Of a DNA stretch of 64,000 nt, positions 1-10,289 are shown piece by piece. This DNA is from Achatina immaculata (taxonomy: Eukaryota; Mollusca; Gastropoda; Stylommatophora; Achatinidae). Both the position numbers and the translations under genes were made by a program. Each line of letters starts with the position of its first letter. Position 1 is the first letter of the stretch. The DNA lies in the NCBI GenBank assembly GCA_009760885.1, contig CM019697.1, positions 30,620,710 through 30,684,709 on the forward strand, given 5' to 3'. Below the pieces are notes generated by a model. It was not told the DNA's origin. It did not search any database and worked only from the letters and a program-made list of their open reading frames with translations.

Positions 1-1260
1 TGACTTAGCTATTACTAGATTTTTTGTGCGAGGCTATTGGCACACCTTTTTTTCTTTTTATTTACTATCCCAAAAATAAACTGAAAGACCACGTTTATTT
101 TTGGTATTTGAATTTATTATGTATTAGGTTTTTTAGTTGATTACGTAGGTAAACATTTCTATTTTAAGTGATGTCGGCTGAAGAGTTCTGGCAATTTCCA
201 TGCATGAACTTTTAAAATAAAATACTTTTAAAATAAAACTTTAACTTTACTTAATATTTATAATATTCTTCCGCGTAGAAGAGGGGGGGGGGGGAGAGAT
301 ATTTTAAATTTTTTTAAAATTTGGGCGTTAACTTAAATTTGTTTGGATCTTCCGTCTTTGTAACACGCAGAGAAGTAGATTGTGTATACGAGTATTTCTA
401 ACTGCGTGTTTCCATATTTACTGAGTCGTTGCATTAATTGCATGCCTTGCCGGATAGCGCTAGAGATCATGCGTTTCCGTCTTCTATAGGCATAGATTTG
501 ACAAGGGAATGATGATACAGCAGTTGTTTCCCTTCGCTTTCCAATCAATATGCATGCAGTGTTCTCCCCTAGCCTTTGTCTAAGGAGGCCGACCAGTAAG
601 GCAGCAGCGTTGTTGCATTAAACCTGTAGAAAAAAAAAAGCATTGTTAAGAAAAAAAAACGACTTTTATCTGTGATAATAACAAAGCATTACTATAATAT
701 TCCATCTTTATTCTTCCCCGAAAACTGTTAAGGACAGAGAACAAGCAAGAAAGAAATGTCGTCGCTATCATCATCTTTAAAAAAAAACCAGCTTCAACAG
801 ATCTCCAGCTTATTCCGACCACGACCTGGTCAAGCTACTTCCTGCTTCTTGTCTTGTCTTGTCTTGTCTTCCTGGAACTACGAGCTGACGTTCTTTGGGT
901 CTGATGCTGCCATGGTATTGAGGCATAGGAAGAGAGTTATGGGGCTTTTTTTCAGTCCCGAAGTGGAGGTAAAAAGCAGAGAGTATGAGATGCTTCTTTA
1001 ACAGACTCCACCCCCATGGGGACTATGGCGATCTCTGCCTCGTTAGGCGGGCTAGGCCTGTTACTGGGGTACCAGTTTCCTGTCTCTAGCTATTGAGTAC
1101 CATTAGCCCTTCTCATCTTCTTGTTCTGTGCCTTCCCGCCAGAATTGTTTTCAGTATTTTTTGTGCCTTGGTAAGCAAATACTTTTCTACTTAATTTAAT
1201 GAAGAAAAATAACGAAGGTGAAAAAAATATTATAAACAATAAAACTGACCTATCATTCAC
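1..1260. other. Unassigned AT-rich DNA
   Basis: No exon or repeat family was identified. A poly-G run lies at 281-293 and a TCTTG pentamer run at 846-870. Confidence 0.4.
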
Positions 1261-1269
1261 TATTTATAT

Positions 1270-1370
1270 TTTGATTAAGTAAAATTTGTGTGTAAACTAG
1301 GAACAAATCAGAAACAGCTTTATTAATTAAGGAGCACATAGTTGTGACGTTTCGGTTTGCACCTGAATCA
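1270..1370 (-). repeat. Dispersed repeat, inverted partner
   Basis: On the - strand: AACCGAAACGTCACAACTAT and AATAAAGCTGTTTCTGATTT. It faces the + strand copy starting at 1405, forming an inverted pair. Confidence 0.65.
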
Positions 1371-1404
1371 TAAAAAAAACCACAGAACTAAAAAATAGAG
1401 AAAG

Positions 1405-1560
1405 AATATAAAGCTGTTTCTACTGTTTTCCTAGTTTATACATCCTGTTATCACAGCTTTATTGCAGTGGCTTCGTCTATAGTTATATACTTAGTTTTAT
1501 ACACTAATTATTCGTGTGTAAATAAAATTTATGTCCTTGTGACAGCGAATGCTCATTAAT
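1405..1560 (+). repeat. Dispersed repeat, + strand copy
   Basis: ATAAAGCTGTTTCTACTGTT, TTTCCTAGTTTATACATCCT and TACACTAATTATTCGTGTGT match 33527-33640. Confidence 0.65.
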
Positions 1561-1909
1561 ATAGTTAATATTTATTCTATAATTGTACATCCTTATTATC
1601 CATTAAATGATTCTACAAATAATTGTTTTTAATGTAGGCTGATTTTCTAAATTAGTTAGTAAAGAAGGCAAGCACGAACAAGTGCAGCAGAATCACAATT
1701 CAAAACGAAACAATGAAAGAGAAAGACGACTGGTGGTTAAAAAAAAACAAAACTTTTCGAATGTCAGATGTTCATCAAGATTTATGGCTCTTATCAAATG
1801 AGAGAGAAAGGTACAGTGTTTAGACAAGGCGAGAACTGACTAAATAGTATCGGGGTTTTTTAATGACAAAATAGAGACCAGTGAGAATTTTGCGTAATGG
1901 AAAGTGTCA

Positions 1910-1913
<4 letters not shown>

Positions 1914-1945
<32 letters not shown>

Positions 1946-1985
1946 CGAGAGAGAGAGCGAGTGTGTGTGAGAGAGAGACAGCGAG

Positions 1986-2022
<37 letters not shown>

Positions 2023-2028
2023 AGCTGT
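1914..2028. repeat. (GA)n/(GTGT) microsatellite
   Basis: Long GA tracts interrupted by GTGTGTGA and GCGAGAGA. The apparent serine/leucine-rich reading frames on the - strand are products of this repeat. Confidence 0.95.
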
Positions 2029-2359
2029 GCAAGAACCACTTAAAGCATTGGCGAAGCACATGAATAAAGCAGGGAGTACATGTACTTGATAGCTTGGGAG
2101 ACAGCGGAGGATTCGGGCGAAAAGGAATGATAATAGTTGCAGTCACGCAGCAAACATTTATAATTTCTAACAAAATAATTAATCACCTGATATTCTGATT
2201 CTTAATATATTTTTATAATTATATGATTATACTATGGTATAATTTTATAATTATTTGATAATACTATAATATGTTTTTATAATTATTTGATAATACTATA
2301 GTATATTTTTCATCTTGATGACGACAGATATATCCAGTTCACCTAAAAATTCACATTTT

Positions 2360-2905
2360 TTTGTCCTGTCTAAACTATCCTGATACACATTCATTTATCA
2401 GTAGCTTACGATGTCTAAACTATCCCCATATACATTCACTTATCAGTAGCTTACGATATTTAAACTCTCATCAAACACATTTATTTATCAGTAGCTTATG
2501 ATGTCTAAACTATCCCCGTATACATTCACTTATCAGTAGCTTACGATATTTAAACTCTCATCAAACACATTCATTTATCAGTAGCTTACGATGTCTAAAC
2601 TATCCCCATATACATTCACTTATCAGTAGCTTACGATATTTAAACTCTCATCAAACACATTTATTTATCAGTAGCTTATGATGTCTAAACTATCCCCGTA
2701 CATATTCTCTTATCAATAGTTTACGATGTCTAAACTCTCCTCATACACATTCTCTTATCAATAGCTTACGATGTCTAAACTCTCCTCATACTCATTCTCT
2801 TATCAATAACTTACGATGTCTAAACTCTTCTCATACACATTCTCTTAACAGTAGCTTATGATGTCTAAACTATCCACAGACACCTTCAGTTATCAGTAGC
2901 TTCGA
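2360..2905. repeat. 45-bp minisatellite, left block
   Basis: Units of 45 bp (TATCAGTAGCTTACGATGTC, then TAAACTATCC and ATACATTCACT variants) start at 2398, 2443 and 2488. Two unit subtypes alternate for part of the array. The same repeat resumes at 4080 after a LINE insertion. Confidence 0.92.
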
Positions 2906-4070
2906 TCATTCACGTGCCGTGCCGCATGGTGTAGGCGATCATTTCTCTCCACAATTCCCCGTCTTTAGACTTAATTATGAGATCCACCGGTGACTTTCTT
3001 CCTAGCCACACTGACAGCCATCCAGTAACTTCTCTCTCTCCCTCCCTCTGTCCTCCTCTGTCTCTTCTTCCTTCAATTTTTCCAGTTACCACAATGTGTT
3101 CCAATTTTCTTCTTCTCAGAAAATGTCCTACAAATCTCGCTTGCCTGCCTCTGATCTTTGTTGTAATTTGCCTTTTAACGCCAGCCTCTCTTAAGACTTC
3201 TTCGTTGGTTTTATTAGTTGTCATGGTACCTTCAACATCCTTCTTATGAACCACATTTCCATGGCTTCCATTTCTCACTGTACTCTCTTATTCATAGACC
3301 ATGCTTCACATCCATAAAACAAAATTGGCTTGATTTTAACATTTAAGTACTCGGAATCTTGTTTCCGCTGATATGGGTCTGTTGCACAAGATGCTTTTGG
3401 AATGCTGACGGCCTGAGCACGTCTGCTTTTTATTTCGTTGTGACATTTCCCATCAGTTGTTATAATTGTCCTAAGTACTTGAATCTATCAACTTGTTTCA
3501 GATTTGTGCCATCGATGGTAATGCTACATTTTGGTGGTATTCTTTTCTTTGAGATGACCATCATTTAAGTCTTCTTTTTATTCAGGCTGAGACCTTTACT
3601 TTTACTTTCACGAACCACGATGTCCATGAGAGACTGTAACTCTCCTTCACTTTTAGCGATCAGAACTGTGTTGTCTGCATATCTTAAGTTGTTTAGGTTG
3701 TATCCACCCATTGATATTCCCGGCAAGCTCTCTATATTTCTTGTTATGTTTTCGCTGTACAAGGAGAAGAGGTCAGGAGATAGAACACATCCTTGTCTCA
3801 CTCCCAATTTTACGCCTTGGAATGGTCCTATTTGGTTCTCAACCTTCATTGCTGCTGATTGCTGCCATTATATGTGCTTGATGAGTTTCATATCTTTCCC
3901 ATCTATACTGATGTCTTCCAGCATCCTTATAATTTCTGTGTGTCCCACTTTATTGAATGCTTTACAGTAGTTTATGAAACATAAGTAGAGGTCCGTCTAT
4001 ATATATATATATATATATATGCCTTTTCCTTCGACGAAGCCACACTGTTCTTCGGCGATTTCTGGTTTTA
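2906..4070 (-). mobile_element. LINE A copy (RTE-like) inside a minisatellite
   Basis: Read on the - strand: EEQCGFVEGKG near 4060-4025, an interrupting (TA)n at 3999-4020, then an RT block at 3565-3849 with GVRQGCVLSPDLF and a mutated active site, YADN for YADD. The C-terminal block at 2910-3278 has TGKIEGRRDRGGQRE, a run typical of RTE/BovB-type LINE C-termini. The 3' end is next to a degraded (TCA)n. The copy is frameshifted and inactive. Confidence 0.85.
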
Positions 4071-4079
4071 TTAATTTTA

Positions 4080-4492
4080 TTCATATTTTATTAATCAGTA
4101 GCTTACGATAGCTATCTACATATACATTATCAGTATCTAAACTACCTACATATACATTCACTTATCAGTAGCTTATGACGTCTAAACTATCCTCATACAC
4201 ATTCACTTATCAATAGCTTGTGATGTCTAAACTATCCTCATACACATTCACTTATCAGTAGCTTACGATGTCTAAACTGTCCTCACACATTCACTTATCA
4301 GTAGCTTACGATGTCTAAACTTTCCTGGCACACATTCACTTTATCAGTAGCTTACGATGTCTAAACTTTCCTCACACACATTCACTTTATCAGTAGCTTA
4401 CGATGTCTAAACTTTCCTCGCACACATTCACTTTATCAGTAGCTTACGATGTCTAAACTTTCCTCGCACACATTCACTTATCAGTATCTTAT
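4080..4492. repeat. 45-bp minisatellite, right block
   Basis: Same unit as 2360-2905, in the same orientation, more regular toward its right end (TTTATCAGTAGCTTACGATG). Together the blocks frame the LINE A copy at 2906-4070. Confidence 0.9.
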
Positions 4493-5153
4493 GCTGTTCC
4501 AGTGGATGAAGGTAGTAAGCGGTTTCCAACGACCTGTTAAAAATAACAAAGCAAGCAATGACAGATGCTATAGCGAGTGAAAGTCCTGCTTCCTTCTGCT
4601 TGACATATGACAAGATATTTGTCTTTCTGTGGAAAACAAAGAGACACGTCCAACACGAACGGCTTAGAAAAACAAATGAATTAATCATTCTAACAATTTT
4701 TATTTGGCGTGATAAATTTAGAAATACTGTACTCTGTTGTGAGTTGTTTCCCTTCTTTCCCCCTCTCATGTCTTAAAAATTATAAAGCTAATGATCTAGT
4801 TATTATTTTTGGTGGCTGCATTTGTATGTCTATGTAATCTTATGTCTAGTTTTGAAGTTTCGATCGTTGTGGCTAGTTTCTTTTTTCCGTCACAGGAATG
4901 CCAGATGGTTTATGTAGCGTAACAAGTGATTCCTGTGGGCATGTACTGTTTCAGGAGTGGGCCTGTACAGTCTGTATGCAGGAAACTCTCTACCGTAGAG
5001 AGCGGAACAACAACACAACTCCTTCAGATCATCAGAGGAAGTACAAGTGTTTCGGCCCTTTAAACTCCTGACACCCTAAGGGGGGGGGGGGGGTGGGCCC
5101 CTCTGGGTCATGACCCCCAGAGGTCTTGTGAGTTGTTGCTTTTTTTTTCCCCG

Positions 5154-5232
5154 GTCCCGGGATTGAACCCGTGATCTTCCAGTTGCCACTGCACTTTTAC
5201 AGTGCGTCTTTAGCGATTTGGCTACGGAGGAC
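5154..5232 (-). other. tRNA-like sequence in LINE R 3' UTR, copy 1
   Basis: On the - strand this starts GTCCTCCGTAGC and ends GGGAC, so the ends can pair. An A-box-like stretch (here with a CCAAATCG variant) and a B-box-like GGGTTCAATCCC are spaced about as in a tRNA gene. It lies just after the family R coding end and recurs at the same place in four other copies. Confidence 0.6.
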
Positions 5233-7509
5233 TGGTATTGGTTGTGGCAAATGAAATTACTTATGTTCCCAATGCTTGTTTCGCATACTTCACAGCCAGC
5301 ATGAGGCCTTTTCTGCTGTTTCTGAAAGGCTTCTCAATGCCCTTGCTCTTGCTTGTCCCTTTATGCCCAGTTGCTTACATAGGTCATATGCTGATGTTGC
5401 TACGAATCCCCTTGCTCCCACTTCTACAGCTATCACTTTTGCCTGATTCCTGCCCCCTGCCTCAGTTGCTTGACCAGATCATTGTACTTCTCTAATTTGA
5501 GTAAATGCTGTTCCTCTATTCTAGTTTCGTATGGGATCGTAAGCTCGATCATTATTAATTCCTGTTTTTCTGTGGAGTACACTACAATGTCCGGTCGCAT
5601 TCCTGTGTTCTTGATGGCAGTCGGGTATTCTCTTCTTTCTGGAAGGTCTGCTGTCACTTCCCAGTCATTTGTACCATCTAGCAGGGATGGTAAGGGAATG
5701 TCTTTGATTTCAATATTTGATGTCGTACCATCACCTATGAAGTATTTAGGTGGGACCTCAACTCTTTTACTGTTATTTGCTTTATCGTTTGCCCTGTCTA
5801 CGATGGCTACTAGTTCCTGCAGCACTCTGTTGTGTCGCCAGGTGTACCGTCCTTGCCCTAAAGACACTCTACATGCTGACAGCACATGTTCCAACGTTTG
5901 CCTTTCGTTGCAGAGAGGGCACTTTGTATCTTCTGATACACCCCATTTGTATAGGTTGGAGCCTGTAGGCAGAAGGTCATAAGTAGCTCTGATGATGAAG
6001 CTGAGCCTCAAAGGTGCCATTTTCCAGATGTCATTCCATGTTAGTGATCTCTGCAGGACTTCCTCCCATGTTGTCCATTGCCCTTGTTGTGATTGTTGGA
6101 CTGCCTTCTGGACCCGCTTGTCATCCTCTGAATTCCTTACTTCGCTGATGATCATATACCTTCTTTCCTTGCAGGAGGCCTTTGACCACCATTTGATTTC
6201 GCCATGACTAAATCCCCTTCTGTTTGTCTGGGTGTACCCTATTACTTCTTTCAGCTCCTGCGTTTCCCTGGCTGTGGTCACTTCCTCACCTACTTTCCAT
6301 TTTCGTCCAGTTTTAAGTGCTGGCTGCACTTCTCGTACCACCGGATCTGTAGAGTCTTGTAGCATCATTGCAAGTCTTGTTTTTCCTACCTTGTATTCTT
6401 CAACCACAGATTTGAACGGCAGTTGCAGTTTGCTCTTCCTGCAGTACAGCGCTACATCAGTTAATCCTGGTGGTGCGCCCAATCACTTTCTTATGTCTTT
6501 ATTTATCTTTCTTTCGACTGCCTCTACTGTGCTGGTACTTACTTCGTAAATGAATAGTGGCCACATCAGTTTTGGGATCAGCATGAACTGGAGGCACCAT
6601 ATTTTGACTTACCCAGTAGCCTGCTTTTGTCTATGATGCTCAGTCCATTCTGCGCCATTTCTATAACCTGCTTCACAGCGCTTGAGTCCTTCATGGAAGC
6701 ATCATATACTCTGCCAAGACTCTTCACTGGCTCTTCCCCTACAGTCGGGATTATTTGATTTGCCACTGTGTATGATCTTTCTATCACTTTCCCTTTCATG
6801 AGTGACAGGCTTCTTGACTTCTTTGGCTTAAAGCTCATGCAGCACCATATGATAAGGCTGTCCAAACGCTCTAACATCTTTTGTGCCTGTGCTTCACTGG
6901 TCGTTATTACTGTTGTGTCATCCATCAATGCTTTTAGTGGTGGCATTTGACATCCATTTCTGAATCTTGGGCCTTCTGCTGCTCCTTCTGCTGTTGTCAA
7001 GATTACTTGCATGGCTAGTACGAACAGTATGGGAGATATTGTACAACCCATTGCAATTCCTACCTGGAGCTCGATCCATCTTGTAGTATATCTTGATGTT
7101 CCAAACCTCATGAGGAACCCTGTGAAGTACCTTCTCAGCATATTTGTGATTTCTTTTGGCACATGATACATGTCTAGTGCTAGCCATATCATCTGGTGCG
7201 GTACTGAGCCATATGCATTGGCTAGGTCAAGCCATATTACCTGTAGATCTTGCTTTCCAGATTTTGCCTGCTGAATAGCTTCCCAAATCACTGAAGCATG
7301 CTCGAGACATCCTGGGAAACCTGGAATTCCTCCCTTCTGCACGGATGTATCAACGTAACCATTGTCTAGGAGGTATGTTGTTAGTCTTTTTAGAAGAATA
7401 TCTTTCCTTCCACATTCAGAAGTAAGATCGGCCTGAACTGGTTGATTTCAGTGGAATTCTGCTCCTTGGGGATATATACTACGTTAGCCTTTTTCCATTC
7501 CTTACATAT

Positions 7510-7980
7510 CTTCTTCTTCTTCTTCGTTCGCTTCTACCACCAAAACCGCACTGTGATCCTACTTAATTTACGCCTGTGGTCCTCGTTAGGTCCCGTGGTC
7601 TCCTGTGTGGTCCCCGAAAGGACCACACGAGATCCAGGTGAGGACCACAAGGGGTTCAGAGTATCACAGGGCTTTAGCCTGTATTCTTGGTGGGTCTCAG
7701 AAGCGGGATTGCGTGACACCGTGGTTTTCATTGCACCAGTTTAGTCTAGGGTTGGACTTTCTCACCGGAAGATCTCGACGTGTTTAGGATATCAGTGCAT
7801 TCCCGCTGGGTGAGAGGCGGTAGCCCACCCAGGCCAGAGTTGGACAAAACCTCGACGTGTTTTGAGATACCCGTGTATCACCGCCGGGTGAGAGGTGGTT
7901 GCCCATCCAGACCAGAGTTGGACTTTCTCACCGGAAAACCTCAGCGTGATTAGGATACGCAAACATCCCCGCCGGGTGAC
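7510..7980 (-). mobile_element. Non-autonomous retroposon with LINE F-like tail, inserted in LINE R
   Basis: A 471-bp insertion flanked by perfect 13-bp duplications, ATTCCTTACATAT, at 7497-7509 and 7981-7993. The LINE R coding sequence resumes on either side. On the - strand it ends GCGAACGAAG followed by (GAAGAA)n, the same terminus as LINE F at 21397. Its 5' half consists of about two and a half tandem units of 80-90 bp, each with CTCACCCGGCGG and GTCCAACTCTGG variants. The middle has a GTGGTCC-rich stretch with self-complementarity. No tRNA-type box A/B pair was found. Confidence 0.85.
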
Positions 7981-8610
7981 ATTCCTTACATATGACTTCT
8001 TTGGTCCATGCTGTTCATAGGAGTTTATGAAGCTTCTTTAGTACTTCAGGGCATCTTTTGTATAGTATGTAAGGAACGCCATTTGGGCCTGGTGCTGATT
8101 TGCCTTTAGCTTTTCTTACAACGCTCTCTACTTCTTGTAAGGATCTTTATAGAACTTCTCTCTTGAGTATCTAGTTTCCCTCTTCCTTTTACATAGTCTT
8201 TCAGCTCTGCAAAGGGCATTGTGCTGGGATTTTAGATGCTGCCAAACCTGTCTTAGTCCTTCTGATTCATGTGCCTTCTTGAACATTTTCCGGGCATGGT
8301 TCTTCTGCTGTCTTATTGCTTCTATTTTCCTCTATCTTCTGGACTTTCTTGGTGTCACTTTTTCTCTTTTTGCCTGTTTGGTTCCAAACTCTTTGTGGCA
8401 GTGAAGATATATGATGTTACCAAATGCTTCCAGCTTTTGCTCCAGGTTTTTTCCTCTTAGCTGTTTGTCCAGTTCTTTGCATAATCCTGCGTCTAGGTTT
8501 TCCCATATGCTTTTGGCACTTGCTGGTGGGAAGTTAACCTTGTCTCTGGTCTCGTCAGAGGGCTGCGTTGCAGTCTAAGAAGAGCGTGAGCACTAATTTC
8601 CCGCAGACTT

Positions 8611-8960
8611 GAGTTGTACCGAACTATGTAGAGTACCAAAACTATGTGAGGTTGTACCGAACTATGTAGAGTACCAAAACTATGTGAGGTTGTACCGAAC
8701 TATGTAGAGTACCAAAACTATGTGAGGTTGTACCGAACTATGTAGAGTATCAAAACTATGTGAGGTTGTACCGAACTATGTAGAGTACCAAAACTATGTG
8801 AGGTTGTACCGAACTATGTAGCGTACCAAAACTATGTGAGGTTGTACTAAACTACATAGATTAACAAAACGTTGTGAGGTTGTACCGAACTATGTAGAGT
8901 ATCAAAACTATGTGAGGTTGTACCAAACTATGTAGATTACCAAAATTATGTGAGCTTTTT
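8611..8960. repeat. 38-bp minisatellite
   Basis: About nine units of 38 bp built on GTTGTACCGAACTATGTAGA and GTACCAAAACTATGTGAG; starts at 8613 and 8651 fix the period. The last units are degenerate. The array begins exactly where LINE R copy 1 stops being recognisable. Confidence 0.9.
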
Positions 8961-9204
8961 AAGTTAAACATCACAAGGAGGATTTGGGAAGGGGGTGTGT
9001 CCTGTTGAATATCATTGACTTCAGAAATTACAAGCTGAAAAAAGGGGTTGGGACATACTGATATAGTGTACTGTGGGGACTTCATTCTACTGGGACTCAC
9101 TGAATGAAGTTCGGGAAAATTCCAGGTCGACTCTCTTCAGTTCAGTGTTCGATATTGAGAATAGGAGGAGAGAGACTAAAAAGCAATGTATTTCATGTAA
9201 CTGA

Positions 9205-9425
9205 TGCATGCAGGGATATAGTGTTGGTGGCCATATTTTTTCATGACCTATTGGCACATAAGAAGATGATGTATCAGTAACCCGCCTGCCACTTTTCCCT
9301 TTCCAGCTTCAGGAAGAGCCAGGTGGCCATTTTTTACTGCTGGAGTCATAGATGTGCCTCTGGCAGGGATCGAACTGCCAACAAGCCACAAGAAACAGTG
9401 CATTAACAGGAGGCTATGTCTGTTT
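9205..9425 (-). mobile_element. tRNA-derived SINE
   Basis: On the - strand the head has a B-box-like CAGTTCGATCCCTGCC. A central block with pyrimidine and purine runs follows, then the tail-side motif ATATGGCCACCAACACTATA shared by several SINE copies here. Moderately decayed. Confidence 0.65.
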
Positions 9426-9744
9426 CTTTCTACTGTTTGCAGACCCGGATAAAATTAGAAGATAATATATCGCCGTTTTGGTGAAGTAATTATATGGAAA
9501 CTTTGAAAAGTTCTGAAACAGGTGACAGTGTTATTGTGGTCTAATGTATTAGAAAATATGAATAAATTTCCGAAAGAACGCATAGAAATCCCGTAATACT
9601 ACCAATCGTTAACATCAAGGTCAGTGACGCCAGTAATCAGATAACGTCACCATCGCTAGGCAGCAAAATTAGAATAATGTATGTCACTATGGCGACTACG
9701 TTGGAGACATTCTTTAAGGCAGACCTGCGTTCTATCCTGAGTAA

Positions 9745-9930
9745 AAGTGAAGGAGAGTTACAGGCTCTTCTGGACGTCGTGGTTCGTGAAGGTAAAGGTA
9801 AAGGTCTCAGCCTGAATAAAAAGAAGACTTAAATGATGGCCATCTCAAAGAAAAGAATACCACCAGAATGTAGCATTACCATCGATGGCACAAATCTGAA
9901 ACAAGTTGATAGATTCAAGTACTTAGGAAC
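9745..9930 (+). mobile_element. LINE A fragment (post-RT region)
   Basis: The + strand reads KSEGELQALLDVVVREGKGK and then GLSLNKKKT, a stop, MAISKKRIPP and DRFKYLGT. It is the same segment as 3470-3660 of the LINE A copy. Similarity ends abruptly near 9930; what follows to about 10240 is unrecognised. Confidence 0.75.
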
Positions 9931-10289
9931 AAAGAGCTGAACCTCTCGGACATATACCATCAAATATCTGCGGTGTACGGAGATGAATGCACGTGTAAAG
10001 CTCAAGTCTGCAAGTGGGTTCAAAGTTCAAGACAGGCATAACAAACTTAAACGATGCCGACCGTCCTGAAGAAACATACAAGGGACTCAGCGCACCAGTG
10101 GCCGAGAAGTCAGGACAGGTTATTTTTACTGGAAGTCAAGCAGTGGTTCACATGTGGCACGAAGAAAGGGGACTATACTGAAAAATAGGGGTGCTATTTT
10201 TTCCCTGTTATGTTTTGTGTAATATAGTTTTCTAACTTCCATTTGATTCACTCTCGTACATATACATAAATACATGAAAGACGGACAGC

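Larger units (their letters stand above)
4974..8612 (-). mobile_element. LINE R copy 1 (R2-superfamily-like, restriction-like endonuclease)
   Basis: A 5'-truncated non-LTR element read right to left. The RT block at 6578-7342 keeps GIAMGCTISPILF and the catalytic LMDDTT. The C-terminal ORF at 5433-6482 has a CCHC-like finger (CPLCNERQTLEHVLSAC, then WRHN) followed by RPDIVVYS...MIELTIPYE. That order, finger then PD-(D/E)xK endonuclease, is the mark of the R2/NeSL-type group (established knowledge). A linker block, KAKGKSAPGPNG, lies near 8070-8100. Frameshifts and stops break the frame, and a 471-bp element (7510-7980) interrupts it. The 3' UTR (4974-5235) carries a tRNA-like sequence, a poly-G run and a terminal hairpin. 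It is not in rDNA, so it does not show R2's site preference here. Confidence 0.85.

Noticed and set aside
1840..2173. Serine/leucine-rich proteins on the - strand
   Set aside because: Translations of a (GA)n/(GT)n microsatellite.
2977..3249. Small + strand genes over LINE regions (also 3620-3970, 5470-5982, 21980-22297)
   Set aside because: They are antisense shadows of the - strand LINE coding regions.
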